Assembly: GCA_020352515.1 (NCBI GenBank) | Contig: CP070678.1 | Span: 4,170,942-4,234,941 of the forward strand | Direction of reading: 5' to 3' | Length of the DNA stretch: 64,000 bases | Origin: Phycisphaerales bacterium | GTDB taxonomy: Bacteria > Planctomycetota > Phycisphaerae > Sedimentisphaerales > Anaerobacaceae | In this document: positions 17,904 through 26,236 of the stretch, piece by piece | How the letters are laid out: the number at the start of each line of letters is the position of its first letter | How positions within the stretch are numbered: the first letter of the stretch is position 1 | Program-made: the position numbers and the translations under genes | Notes under the pieces: generated by a model | Seen by the model: the letters and a program-made list of their open reading frames with translations, nothing else | Databases searched by the model: none | Told to the model about the DNA's origin: nothing

Positions 17904-18485
17904 ATGGAACTGCCGGAACTTCAGAAACCAGATAAATATGTCGGCCTGTATGTTTTTGACTTCGGCGACCACGCCGGGGTGGGCTTTACGGCCGAGGAAG
18001 TGGCCGAACTGCTGGAAAGCGAACGGTTTGCCCACGGCAAGGTCTACAAGATTCACCGCGCGTACCCGGACGGCAGGCTCGAGCTAAAGGGCGCCCCCGC
18101 CGAGACGTTCCAGCTCGAAGCGGGCATGTTCTTCTACTCACAGGACCTCGAAGCAGCCCGCGGCGACTTCAAACGGCTCACCGACCTGGCCGTTTCCAGC
18201 GCCCCGCCTTGCCGGGCCAAGGTTCACCTGGCCAAGTACAACAATGACAAGTTCGCCGTGGCCCTTATCTACCCCGCCGAGTACGACCACGAGGTAAGCT
18301 CCTGGCTGCTCGATGCCGATTACCGAACCGCCGGTGCAGCCGAGGGCGGCACGGGCGCTGTACAGCGATACTACGACGGTAGCGCCGAGATGCTCGACAG
18401 CCGGCAACTGTTCGGCAGGTCCGAGCTGCAAAGCCGCACCGGCGCCGAGCTTCTGGCCTCTTTGAAGCTGGCCGTTCAGAGATAG
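17904..18485 (+). CDS. Conserved hypothetical cytosolic protein
   Basis: 193 residues, no signal or membrane segment. The N-terminus (KPDKYVGLYVFDFGDHAGVGFTAEEVAELLESE) and the middle (CRAKVHLAKYNNDKFAVALIYPAEYDHEVSSWLLDADY) look like a compact alpha/beta protein. No catalytic motif is obvious and I do not recognise the family. A TATAAT box at 17890-17895 lies only 9 bases before the ATG with no good -35, so translation may start on a very short leader. Two genes follow in the same direction, ending with nrdJ. Confidence 0.65.
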   Translation: MELPELQKPDKYVGLYVFDFGDHAGVGFTAEEVAELLESERFAHGKVYKIHRAYPDGRLELKGAPAETFQLEAGMFFYSQDLEAARGDFKRLTDLAVSSAPPCRAKVHLAKYNNDKFAVALIYPAEYDHEVSSWLLDADYRTAGAAEGGTGAVQRYYDGSAEMLDSRQLFGRSELQSRTGAELLASLKLAVQR

Positions 18486-18545
18486 CAGGTCGTCGTTGGC
18501 GGAAACAGCAGGAGCCCGTATCGCGAGAGGGGACAAGACAGAACA

Positions 18546-18746
18546 ATGCGCATTCGCAAAAGAATGAACTCGCTATTTGGCTTTCTTGCCGGCTGGCTGC
18601 TGTCACTGTTCGGCAGGTCGCCGGCCAAACCGACCGACGACGACCTTGCCCGGGCCGATTTCAAGGCCAACACCCAGCGGCTGGGACTCCGCTTCACCGA
18701 GAGGATTCGCGATGTCTTTCGCTTCAAATGGATAAGGAAATATTAG
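18546..18746 (+). CDS. Small protein with one hydrophobic segment
   Basis: 66 residues, between the hypothetical protein above and nrdJ. Basic N-terminus, hydrophobic segment (LFGFLAGWLLSLFG), then a charged helix with many Arg/Lys, so it is probably a membrane-anchored peptide. No family recognised. The spacing (60 bases before it, 27 after) suggests one transcript with its neighbours. Confidence 0.5.
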   Translation: MRIRKRMNSLFGFLAGWLLSLFGRSPAKPTDDDLARADFKANTQRLGLRFTERIRDVFRFKWIRKY

Positions 18747-18773
18747 CTTTACACGTACCCTTCCGGACTCTGT

Positions 18774-20618
18774 ATGGCCAATCCCAGGATAATTGAGCCG
18801 CCCGGCGAGCCGCCCGCACTTACCGACAATGCTCTGGCCGTTCTTGAGGGCCGATACCTTATCAGGGACGAGCACGGCCAACCCATCGAGACCCCCGCCC
18901 AGCTTTTCAGCCGCGTCGCCTTGCTCGTGGCCGAAGCGGAAGCCGATTACGGGGCCGAGCCCGCCCGCATAAAGCAATGGCACAGGGATTTCTACGACCT
19001 GATGGCATCGCTCAGGTTCCTGCCCAATTCCCCGGCGCTGATGAACGCCCGCCGGGCGGGGATGCTCAGCGCCTGTTTCGTCCTGCCGATAGAGGACAGC
19101 ATCGAAGGCATATTTGAGGCCATCAAGCAGACCGCCCTGATCCAGAAGGCGGGCGGCGGCACCGGCTTTTCCTTCGATAGGCTCCGGCCGACAGGCGACC
19201 GCGTGGCCTCCAGCGGCGGCACAACCTCAGGACCAATCAGCTTCTGGCGGGTCTTCTCAGAGACCACCAACGCGATACAGCAGGGCGCCTTCCGCCGCGG
19301 CGCCAATATGGGAATGATGAGTGTCACTCACCCCGACATCCTCAAATTCCTGCACGCCAAGCAAAACCTGGCCGCCTTCACCAACTTCAACATCTCCGTC
19401 AAAATAACCGACGAATGGATGGCTCTGGCCCTCAGATCGTCCAAAAAGCTGCACATCGTCGCCAACCCCCGCACACAGCAGACTTACCTGCTGCCGCGAC
19501 AAATCGACGTTGAGAGCTACTCCATAGACGACCTGCACCCGCTGACCGCGGACGACAAGAGCCTATCCGGAAAAACACACCGGTTCTACACGGTCGGTGA
19601 CATCTGGAAGATGATAGTATTCTGCGCGCACAAGACCGGGGAGCCCGGCCTTGCCTTCATCGACCGAATCAACCGCGACAATCCGACCCCAACGCTCGGT
19701 GCCATAGAGGCCACAAACCCCTGCGGCGAGCAGCCCCTGCTGCCGTACGAGTCATGTACGCTCGGCAGCATCAACCTCGCCAAATTCGTCGTAGCCGACG
19801 GCGGGCCGGACCTGGACTGGCCGGCCCTGGCCGAGACGGTGAGGCTCGCCGTGCGATTTCTGGACAACATCGTGGACGTCTGCGACTACCCCGTCAAGAA
19901 CACCGCAGGCCTCGCCCGCGCCAACCGCAAGATCGGCCTCGGCCTCATGGGCTTTGCCGACTGCCTGTTCCTGCTCGGCGTCCCGTACGATTCGAAGCGC
20001 GGCCTCGAGCTTGGCTCGCGCATCATGGAATTCGTCAACGACACTGCACACAAGGCCGGCGGCGAGCTGGCCGAAGAGCGAGCGCCGTTTCCTAATTGGG
20101 AAAAAAGCGTCTGGAAGACCCGCTTTAACAGAAAAATGCGCAACGCCGCCGTTACCTGCATCGCGCCGACCGGCACTATAAGCATGATTGCCGACTGCTC
20201 CTGCGGAATCGAGCCGGCCTACTCGCTCGTTTTCAAAAGACATGTCCTCGACGACGCCGAATTGCTCCAGATCGACCCGGTTTTCAAACAGACGGCCCAA
20301 AGACACGGCTTCTACACAAAGAGGCTCGAAAGCCGAATCGCAAGAGCGGGCAGCATCCAAAACATGGCGGGTATCCCCGCCGGGATACGCAGGATATTCC
20401 GCTGCGCATACGATATCGCCCCCGAATGGCATGTACGAATGCAGGCCGCCTTCCAGCAGCACTGCGATGCCGCCGTTTCGAAGACCGTGAATCTCCCGCG
20501 CAACGCGACCCTCGCCACCGTCGAGAATGCTTACAGACTTGCCTACAGGCTCGGATGCAAAGGCATAACCATCTACCGCAGAGGCACTCGCCCCCACGAG
20601 CCAATGACGCTCTACTGA
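18774..20618 (+). CDS. nrdJ: Adenosylcobalamin-dependent (class II) ribonucleotide reductase
   Basis: 614 residues. Reduces ribonucleotides to deoxyribonucleotides using a radical made from adenosylcobalamin. Recognised by FLPNSPALMNA, the ACFVLP cysteine, GGGTGFSFDRLRP, SGPISFWRVF, the active-site NPCGEQPLLPYESCTLGSIN block and the late APTGTISMIADCSCGIEP and GCKGITIYR segments. The protein ends eleven residues after GITIYR at EPMTLY, without the cysteine-rich tail that normally re-reduces the active site. Either the tail was lost, or another protein does this work, or the frame is broken near the end. Confidence 0.9.
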   Translation: MANPRIIEPPGEPPALTDNALAVLEGRYLIRDEHGQPIETPAQLFSRVALLVAEAEADYGAEPARIKQWHRDFYDLMASLRFLPNSPALMNARRAGMLSACFVLPIEDSIEGIFEAIKQTALIQKAGGGTGFSFDRLRPTGDRVASSGGTTSGPISFWRVFSETTNAIQQGAFRRGANMGMMSVTHPDILKFLHAKQNLAAFTNFNISVKITDEWMALALRSSKKLHIVANPRTQQTYLLPRQIDVESYSIDDLHPLTADDKSLSGKTHRFYTVGDIWKMIVFCAHKTGEPGLAFIDRINRDNPTPTLGAIEATNPCGEQPLLPYESCTLGSINLAKFVVADGGPDLDWPALAETVRLAVRFLDNIVDVCDYPVKNTAGLARANRKIGLGLMGFADCLFLLGVPYDSKRGLELGSRIMEFVNDTAHKAGGELAEERAPFPNWEKSVWKTRFNRKMRNAAVTCIAPTGTISMIADCSCGIEPAYSLVFKRHVLDDAELLQIDPVFKQTAQRHGFYTKRLESRIARAGSIQNMAGIPAGIRRIFRCAYDIAPEWHVRMQAAFQQHCDAAVSKTVNLPRNATLATVENAYRLAYRLGCKGITIYRRGTRPHEPMTLY

Positions 20619-20713
20619 AACGCAGGCGTCGGCAAAACAACGCCGGACTACCGGCCCCGACAATGCCCTTGAAGAGTACCCCGCGAATCTCCCCAAAGGG
20701 AACGCCGGGCACG

Positions 20714-22705
20714 CTATGACGACGTCTTCTTGGGTTTCGCCGGGGCCTTTTTCGGCCGAGCTTTGGGTTTCGGGCGCGCCATCACCGCAACCTTCAGCTC
20801 TTTGGCGGGAACGAGGTGCCGGTAGAAGAATGCCTGCATCCTGTCTTCGGCCGGCACCGCCGCCCGGACTACCTGCCGTTCATGGATCTCCGCCCGGCCT
20901 TCCAATTGGAGGCTCAGCGGTTGCTTGCGCGGCATCGACGGAACCTTCAGAAACATTTGAACCTGGTCCTTGCCGGCCGGCACCCGGGCGTTCCGCAAGC
21001 TGAATCCATTTGGTGGGTTCTTCAAGGATAAATCGATCTGGCCGGTGAATCCGTCCTTTCGTATTGCGTGCACGGTGACCGGGACAGTCGCACCTGCCCA
21101 GGCGTTAATGCTCGACGGCGCTACGCGCAGCTCGAAATCGGGTCGCGGCTCGCTGATGCGCAGGCGGTATACGTACGCCCGCCCGCCCTTTTGCTGGGCA
21201 TCGCCCAGGTGAATGTAGTACTTGCCGTCGCCGGGCAGAGTCACGCTCAGCAGGGAATCTGCGTGGTGCGTGGTCAAGCCGGCGCCCTTGTCTGCGTGGT
21301 CGTCGTTGAAAGCCAGTTGCCGCCCCGCGCCGTCGGTCAGCCGCAGCACGGAATCCAGCGGCGAATCAAGCCTGCGCGCATCGACCTCCGCGACCACCTC
21401 GTCGCCGGCGCGGCCTTCAAAGGTAAACACATCCCGGTCGCCCGGTCGGCCGATGCGCCCGTTGATGATGACCGGCAGAGTCACCGGCTGCACGCCATCC
21501 AGGCGGTTCGGCTCCTTTTCCGCAAATTCCGGCAGCGTATCAACAGCAAAAGGAACACGGTTGGAGACCAGATTCCCCTTGCGGACCCAAACCGGCAAAA
21601 TCCCCGGGCCCTTGGCGGTCGTGTCCAGCTTTAACTCTTTTGTCGGTAGATTCCAGCCCTCGACGGTGACAGTTGTAAACGCCCCGGCCCGACCGCCCAG
21701 AGGGAAAATGCTCGTCACAAACGGCAGCTCGCCAACAGATATACGGTACACAAAATCCTCGCGTCCCCTGTAGATCGCGTCCTTGATCTCAAGGACGTAT
21801 TCGCCGTCCCTCGCGACCTCGTAGAACAGCACCGGATCAGGATGGAAACGGTAGTCGTCGGAATAGGCCAGCTCGACTCCATTGGCGTCGTAAAGCGCCA
21901 GCGTGGCCTGAAACCATCCGGGAACAGCATCGGCCAGGTACGGGATCAATTCCCTCGCGCCGGCCGCCATGACGAGCCTCTGGCCCCTGCTAAACTTGAG
22001 CCGGAAGCGGTCAACATCGCCGGGCATGATCCGGCCGTTGTTAACCAGTGGCAATGGTGACAGCACGTCCGAATCAGCGGTTTTGCCGTTCGGCTCCTTC
22101 TCGCTGTGCTCGCGCACTTGACCCACGTGAAAAGTCACCGGATTCGACAGGCCCAGGGCGCTCTTGAGCCTCAACTCCCGCTCGCCCGGCTCTGCGTCAG
22201 GGGCCAGCACGAAACGCAGCCTGATGTCTTCCGCAAGCTGAGGGTTGTTGCGATTGCGGTTCTTGGGATTGGCGAGCTTCTTCCTGATTTCGGCAATTTC
22301 CGTCCGAGCCGCCGCCACGTCCGTCTTGGACGCCGGCTTTCCGGCCGTTTTGGCCCCGCCGCCTGCCCCGCCCCTGCCTTTGGCCGGCTTGGCCCCCGGC
22401 ACGATCTTCTGCAGCTCCTTGAGCCTGTCTCTCAGCAGGTTTATCTCCTTGCCGGTCAGCGGCTTGACATGTTCGATCAGAGTCGCCCGGACCCCTCTGC
22501 CCGAAACGACCACATCGGTCACGCCGTCCAGATACCGCCCCGCGACCGCCGCCTCGAACGTCGCCCCCTGCTGTCCGCCCGCCGGATACACATAGCCGAT
22601 ACCGGGGCTGCGCCTCGCCCGGCCCGCCGCCCCACCAAACGCCCCGGCGCCGGTCGTCAACAAAATCGCCGCAAATAGACTAATCTGCCATCGGAATGTC
22701 TTCAT
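20714..22705 (-). CDS. PPC-domain-type secreted protein of the DUF1549/DUF1501 cluster
   Basis: 663 residues with an N-terminal signal peptide. After an IPT-like start (YVYPAGGQQGATFEAAVAG) comes a low-complexity Gly/Lys/Ala linker with a coiled stretch. Repeated beta-domains follow that carry the EKEPN motif seen before pre-peptidase C-terminal domains (near SEKEPNGKTADS and AEKEPNRLDG), plus FTFEGRAGDEVVAEV and YYIHLGDAQ. The tail is Lys/Pro/Ala-rich (KPKARPKKAPAKPKK). It starts 16 bases after the DUF1501 gene, the usual planctomycete arrangement. Role unknown; probably cell surface or periplasm. Confidence 0.75.
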   Translation of the reverse strand: MKTFRWQISLFAAILLTTGAGAFGGAAGRARRSPGIGYVYPAGGQQGATFEAAVAGRYLDGVTDVVVSGRGVRATLIEHVKPLTGKEINLLRDRLKELQKIVPGAKPAKGRGGAGGGAKTAGKPASKTDVAAARTEIAEIRKKLANPKNRNRNNPQLAEDIRLRFVLAPDAEPGERELRLKSALGLSNPVTFHVGQVREHSEKEPNGKTADSDVLSPLPLVNNGRIMPGDVDRFRLKFSRGQRLVMAAGARELIPYLADAVPGWFQATLALYDANGVELAYSDDYRFHPDPVLFYEVARDGEYVLEIKDAIYRGREDFVYRISVGELPFVTSIFPLGGRAGAFTTVTVEGWNLPTKELKLDTTAKGPGILPVWVRKGNLVSNRVPFAVDTLPEFAEKEPNRLDGVQPVTLPVIINGRIGRPGDRDVFTFEGRAGDEVVAEVDARRLDSPLDSVLRLTDGAGRQLAFNDDHADKGAGLTTHHADSLLSVTLPGDGKYYIHLGDAQQKGGRAYVYRLRISEPRPDFELRVAPSSINAWAGATVPVTVHAIRKDGFTGQIDLSLKNPPNGFSLRNARVPAGKDQVQMFLKVPSMPRKQPLSLQLEGRAEIHERQVVRAAVPAEDRMQAFFYRHLVPAKELKVAVMARPKPKARPKKAPAKPKKTSS

Positions 22706-22720
22706 CGAATCCTCCGTCGT

Positions 22721-24106
22721 CTACATGATTTCTTTCAAGCGTCCTCCGCTGCGCACGCCGTCGTCCGCCGAGGGTGTGGCCCGGACGGTAAGGCCCTGCG
22801 GATGCGGCAGCTTCGCGTCGGGATCGATCCCCAGAAGCTCGTAGAAGCTCCCGATCAAATCGACCGGATAAACGGGCCTGTCCTTTACCTCCTCTCCCTT
22901 CTCATCCGAGGCGCCAACCACGCGGCCCCCTTTGAACCCGCCGCCGGCGACGACGACCGAGAAGACCTTGCCGTAATGACCCCGACCGCCGTTCCACGGC
23001 GGCTCCCACTGCACCTTCGGCGTCGCGCCGAATTCCCCGCTCCACCAGATGATGGTGCTCTCCAGCAGGCCGCGATCAGACAAATCCTGCAGCAACGTTG
23101 CCATTCCTTTGTCCATTTCCGGCAGCTTGCGACGCATGGCCGGGAAGTGATCCTTGTGCGTATCCCAGCCCCTGGAGTTGATGGTGACATAAGGAACGCC
23201 GCGCTCCACCAGCCGCCGTGCCACCAGGCAGGACTGGCCAAACGTGTTAAGCCCGTACTGATCCCTCAGCTCCTTTTTCTCCCCGGAAAGATCGAAGACT
23301 TTGCCCGCATCCCCGAGAATCAGATCATAGGCCTGTTTCTCGCACTGATCCAGGGCCGCAAGTTGGGGATCGCCCTTCATAACCCGCCCTAACGTGTTCA
23401 GCTTGCCGAGAAAGTCACGCCGGCTCTTCTGCCTTTTTTCCGTGATGCCCTGGGCGACGACGCCCTCCACCGCGAACGGGGTCCTGGCCGGGTCGCCGCC
23501 CGTGGCAAAAGGTTTGTACCGCGAGCCCAAAAAGCCCGCCTCGGAAAAACGCCCCTGGGGAGTGGTCAGCACGATGTAAGGTGGAATCAACCCAGTGTAT
23601 CCGGCATCGTAGCCCTTGAAAAGTGAAACCACCGCGCCGACGCACGGATAGACCTGCCCGTCACCAGGTTTGCGCCCCGTCTGAACTATATAGGAGGCGG
23701 TTTCGTGGCTGTTAATCCCGTGCGTCATGCTCCGGATGATGGAGTATTTGTCCGCCTGCTTGGCCAGCAGCGGAAGCAGCTCGCCGACCATGATACCGTC
23801 CACGTTGGTTGGAATCGCCTTGGCCAGAGGGCCGCAATAGTCGTTGCCGGCCTCGGGTTTTGGATCAAAAGTGTCCAAGTGTGGAGGACCGCCCCACAGC
23901 CAAATCTGTATGACCGCCTTGGCCCTGGCCCGTCGAGCCGCCGGGGCGGGAGAATCCAGACGGCCGGCCAGGAGCAATCCTGCAGCGCCGAAAACGCCGT
24001 TGCGCAGGATTTGACGCCGGCTCAGGGACGCTCGCCCGGTAAATGGAACCCGGCCTGCTTCATTTGCACTCGACAATCTGGTGTCTCGATATAATTCCAT
24101 GCTCAT
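22721..24106 (-). CDS. DUF1501 protein with Tat-type signal
   Basis: 461 residues from the ATG at 24106, which has AGAAGG upstream; the ATG at 24148, overlapping the preceding stop, is the alternative. The N-terminus carries LSRRQILRNGVFG (Tat-like). The body shows the sulfatase/alkaline-phosphatase-superfamily pattern of DUF1501: IWLWGGPPHLDTFDPKP, the RSMTHGINSHET region, the RGWDTHKDHF metal-type motif and IIWWSGEFGATP with GRGHYGKVFSVVVAGGGFKGG. The family is abundant in planctomycetes and its activity is not settled. Always found with DUF1549/DUF1553 proteins, as here. Confidence 0.9.
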   Translation of the reverse strand: MSMELYRDTRLSSANEAGRVPFTGRASLSRRQILRNGVFGAAGLLLAGRLDSPAPAARRARAKAVIQIWLWGGPPHLDTFDPKPEAGNDYCGPLAKAIPTNVDGIMVGELLPLLAKQADKYSIIRSMTHGINSHETASYIVQTGRKPGDGQVYPCVGAVVSLFKGYDAGYTGLIPPYIVLTTPQGRFSEAGFLGSRYKPFATGGDPARTPFAVEGVVAQGITEKRQKSRRDFLGKLNTLGRVMKGDPQLAALDQCEKQAYDLILGDAGKVFDLSGEKKELRDQYGLNTFGQSCLVARRLVERGVPYVTINSRGWDTHKDHFPAMRRKLPEMDKGMATLLQDLSDRGLLESTIIWWSGEFGATPKVQWEPPWNGGRGHYGKVFSVVVAGGGFKGGRVVGASDEKGEEVKDRPVYPVDLIGSFYELLGIDPDAKLPHPQGLTVRATPSADDGVRSGGRLKEIM

Positions 24107-24144
24107 TTTCACACCTTCTCTTCTGTACAGATTCAGTCGAACGA

Positions 24145-25731
24145 TCAATGCCGGTAAAGAAACTCCGGACTGTTTATCAGGGCCCAGGCCAAATCAACAG
24201 TGGCTTCCCTGCCTTTGACAGAGCCCGACGAAGAATAGGTCTGCACAATCTTCAATTCCTCGTCAGTCGGGAAGCGCGAAAGGATCGCCAGATAGAGCCT
24301 TGTTGCGACCTGTCGCGGGTTCCCCTTGGATTGCATAAGAAATCGAAGCTTGCGGCTCTGTTCGATTTTGCGCCGGATGTGGGTCGAATTCAGCAAGTGC
24401 AGCCGTTGCGCCGCGCTCGGTCGATTGCTGCGCTCCGATTCCAGGCCCGTGTCGCGAGGTGGGCGACCGAACATCTCCAGGAAAGAGCTTGTGATGCTGC
24501 CGTCCGCCAGCGCAATTGAGCGGTTCTCCTCCGGGACGAAGGTGAACGGCTCAGGAACGGCGCTGGAGTACTTCTCCGTCGTCCCGGTGATCTGGCACAA
24601 CGCGTCGATCAGCACCTCGGCCTCAAGCCGGCGCAGCGGATAGTGCGAGAAATTGGCCGCGCCCTCGGCCTTGTCGGTCTTGGGGATGCAGGAAAGCTGG
24701 TAGGTATCGGAGTACAGAATCAGCCGGTAGATGTGCTTCAGATCGTATTTGTGGCTGATTAGCTGTTTCTCAAGATAGGCCAGAAGCTTGGGATTCACGG
24801 CGGGATTGTCCGGCCGGATGTCGTCCGGCTCGTGAATTATGCCGCGGCCAAGCAGCCAAGACCATACGCGGTTGACTATGTTGCGCGCAAACCATGGGTT
24901 CTTCGAGTCGATAAGCCAATCGGCAAAAACTCTTCGAGGATCCCTATCCGCCGACAGCGTCACCGGCGAGCCATCCGGAAATACCGCCCTGAGCCCGCCG
25001 CTGCTGTTCGGCCCAAAGGCCGCAATGTTCGGATCGAAGGTGACAATCTCCTCCTTCCATTCCACCGTGCCCTTGTAAGCGACCTGAGAGAAAAACGCCG
25101 CCATGCCCGACAGCCGGTCCTTATCCCATTTGTCCGCCCGCACCCCCATAAACGTAAGCGCAACAGCCTGGGCAATAGCCTGTGGCTCCTTGCTTTGGAT
25201 TGCTCTGTAAAAGTTGACCTGCGGCACGCGAAAGTTACTGCCGCTCGATGTGAGCAGCTCCCACACAAACCGGTCATAGGCCACATTATCCCGGATACTG
25301 GCCCTGATCCAGCGGTGATATGCCTGAACCGCATTGGGCCATAGGTTTATAGGGAATTCCGCCTTGACCCGCAGCAGGTCGCTCCACTTCATGGCCCAGT
25401 AGTCCGCAAACTCCTCCCGCTCCAGCAGCCGGTCGATAAGCGCGCTGCGCTTGCCCGGGGACTTGTCCAGGATGAACGTTCTTGCCTCCTGCGCCGTGGG
25501 CAGCGTGCCGATCACGTCCAGAAACACGCGACGCACAAACACGGCGTCCGAGCATATATTGGCCGGCTCGATGCCCAACTGCTTCAGCCTGCCGAAAACC
25601 AGCCTGTCGATTTGGCTGCGTGGTTTCAAGCCGCCACGGCTCTCGAAAGGGCTGACCACCGCGTTGGACATGGTAACAGCACCGGGGCCGAACATCAGAA
25701 AAGCCGCAACGGTCAAACAGCGTATGTTCAT
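24145..25731 (-). CDS. DUF1549/DUF1553 protein
   Basis: 528 residues from the ATG at 25731, preceded by GGAGA; the ATG at 25734 and a TTG at 25743 are alternatives. A signal peptide opens it. The DUF1549 part includes IDRLVFGRLKQLGIEPA, FVRRVFLDVIGTLPT and YADYWAMKWSDLLR-like sequence. The DUF1553 part includes NPWFARNIVNRVWSWLLGRGII, LLAYLEKQLISHKYDLKHIYRLIL and YPLRRLEAEVLIDALCQITG. There is no CxxCH heme motif or PSCyt domain, which many relatives carry. Its stop overlaps the possible ATG of the DUF1501 gene. First gene of the three-gene operon; molecular role unknown. Confidence 0.9.
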   Translation of the reverse strand: MNIRCLTVAAFLMFGPGAVTMSNAVVSPFESRGGLKPRSQIDRLVFGRLKQLGIEPANICSDAVFVRRVFLDVIGTLPTAQEARTFILDKSPGKRSALIDRLLEREEFADYWAMKWSDLLRVKAEFPINLWPNAVQAYHRWIRASIRDNVAYDRFVWELLTSSGSNFRVPQVNFYRAIQSKEPQAIAQAVALTFMGVRADKWDKDRLSGMAAFFSQVAYKGTVEWKEEIVTFDPNIAAFGPNSSGGLRAVFPDGSPVTLSADRDPRRVFADWLIDSKNPWFARNIVNRVWSWLLGRGIIHEPDDIRPDNPAVNPKLLAYLEKQLISHKYDLKHIYRLILYSDTYQLSCIPKTDKAEGAANFSHYPLRRLEAEVLIDALCQITGTTEKYSSAVPEPFTFVPEENRSIALADGSITSSFLEMFGRPPRDTGLESERSNRPSAAQRLHLLNSTHIRRKIEQSRKLRFLMQSKGNPRQVATRLYLAILSRFPTDEELKIVQTYSSSGSVKGREATVDLAWALINSPEFLYRH

Positions 25732-26177
25732 CATCTTCTCCAACCTTCAGTATGCGTCGGTACACACCGGCCGGACCGCCTTTGTACAGGACGCTCCACA
25801 GAATCTCCGGATTGCACCAAAACCGGATTCAATGTTGCCGTCACTCACAGTGCTCCTGCACTTATGGACTCTAAGATACCATAATCCCGTGCCTGATTTC
25901 AATAGTACAGCTTTAGAACCGGGCCCCTTGGCGGGCAAAAACCCGCCCTTTCACAGCCCGATTAAGGGATACGGCGGGCCCCGCACAGCCAATCCTCGAC
26001 TGAAAAACCACCCAGCCCGAATATTGGGTCTCGCCGCTCACAAGAAAAGGCCGAACCCGGCCGAATTGCCCGCGTAGAAATGCTTAGAAGGACAATAAAT
26101 ACCATTTGCAGCTAAAGTAGCTATCCGGCTGTAGCCGATAACGGAAACGCTAAAAGAACGATTTTTCTCCCCTCCGG
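25732..26177. other. Gene-less stretch of about 450 bases
   Basis: Lies between the DUF1549 start and the secA end. I find no gene. A GTGC/GCAC hairpin followed by TTATGG at about 25850-25870 faintly recalls the 27-bp dyad element, sharing only about nine bases. A TTGAAA...TATCTT pair (18-base spacer, minus strand, near 25880-25912) could be the promoter of the DUF1549 operon. Confidence 0.35.
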
Positions 26178-26217
26178 AAAACATCGGGTGGCGCCACGTT
26201 ACTCGATGTTTTCTTTT
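26178..26217. terminator. Terminator-like hairpin after secA
   Basis: AAAACATCG (26178-26186) and CGATGTTTT (26204-26212) form a 9-bp stem. The loop contains a second palindrome (GTGGCGCCAC). The plus strand has a T-rich tail (CTTTTT). On the minus strand, where secA ends 20 bases earlier, the T run is inside the stem. It may work in both directions. Confidence 0.6.
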
Positions 26218-26236
26218 TGCCCCAAAAACCTACGCC

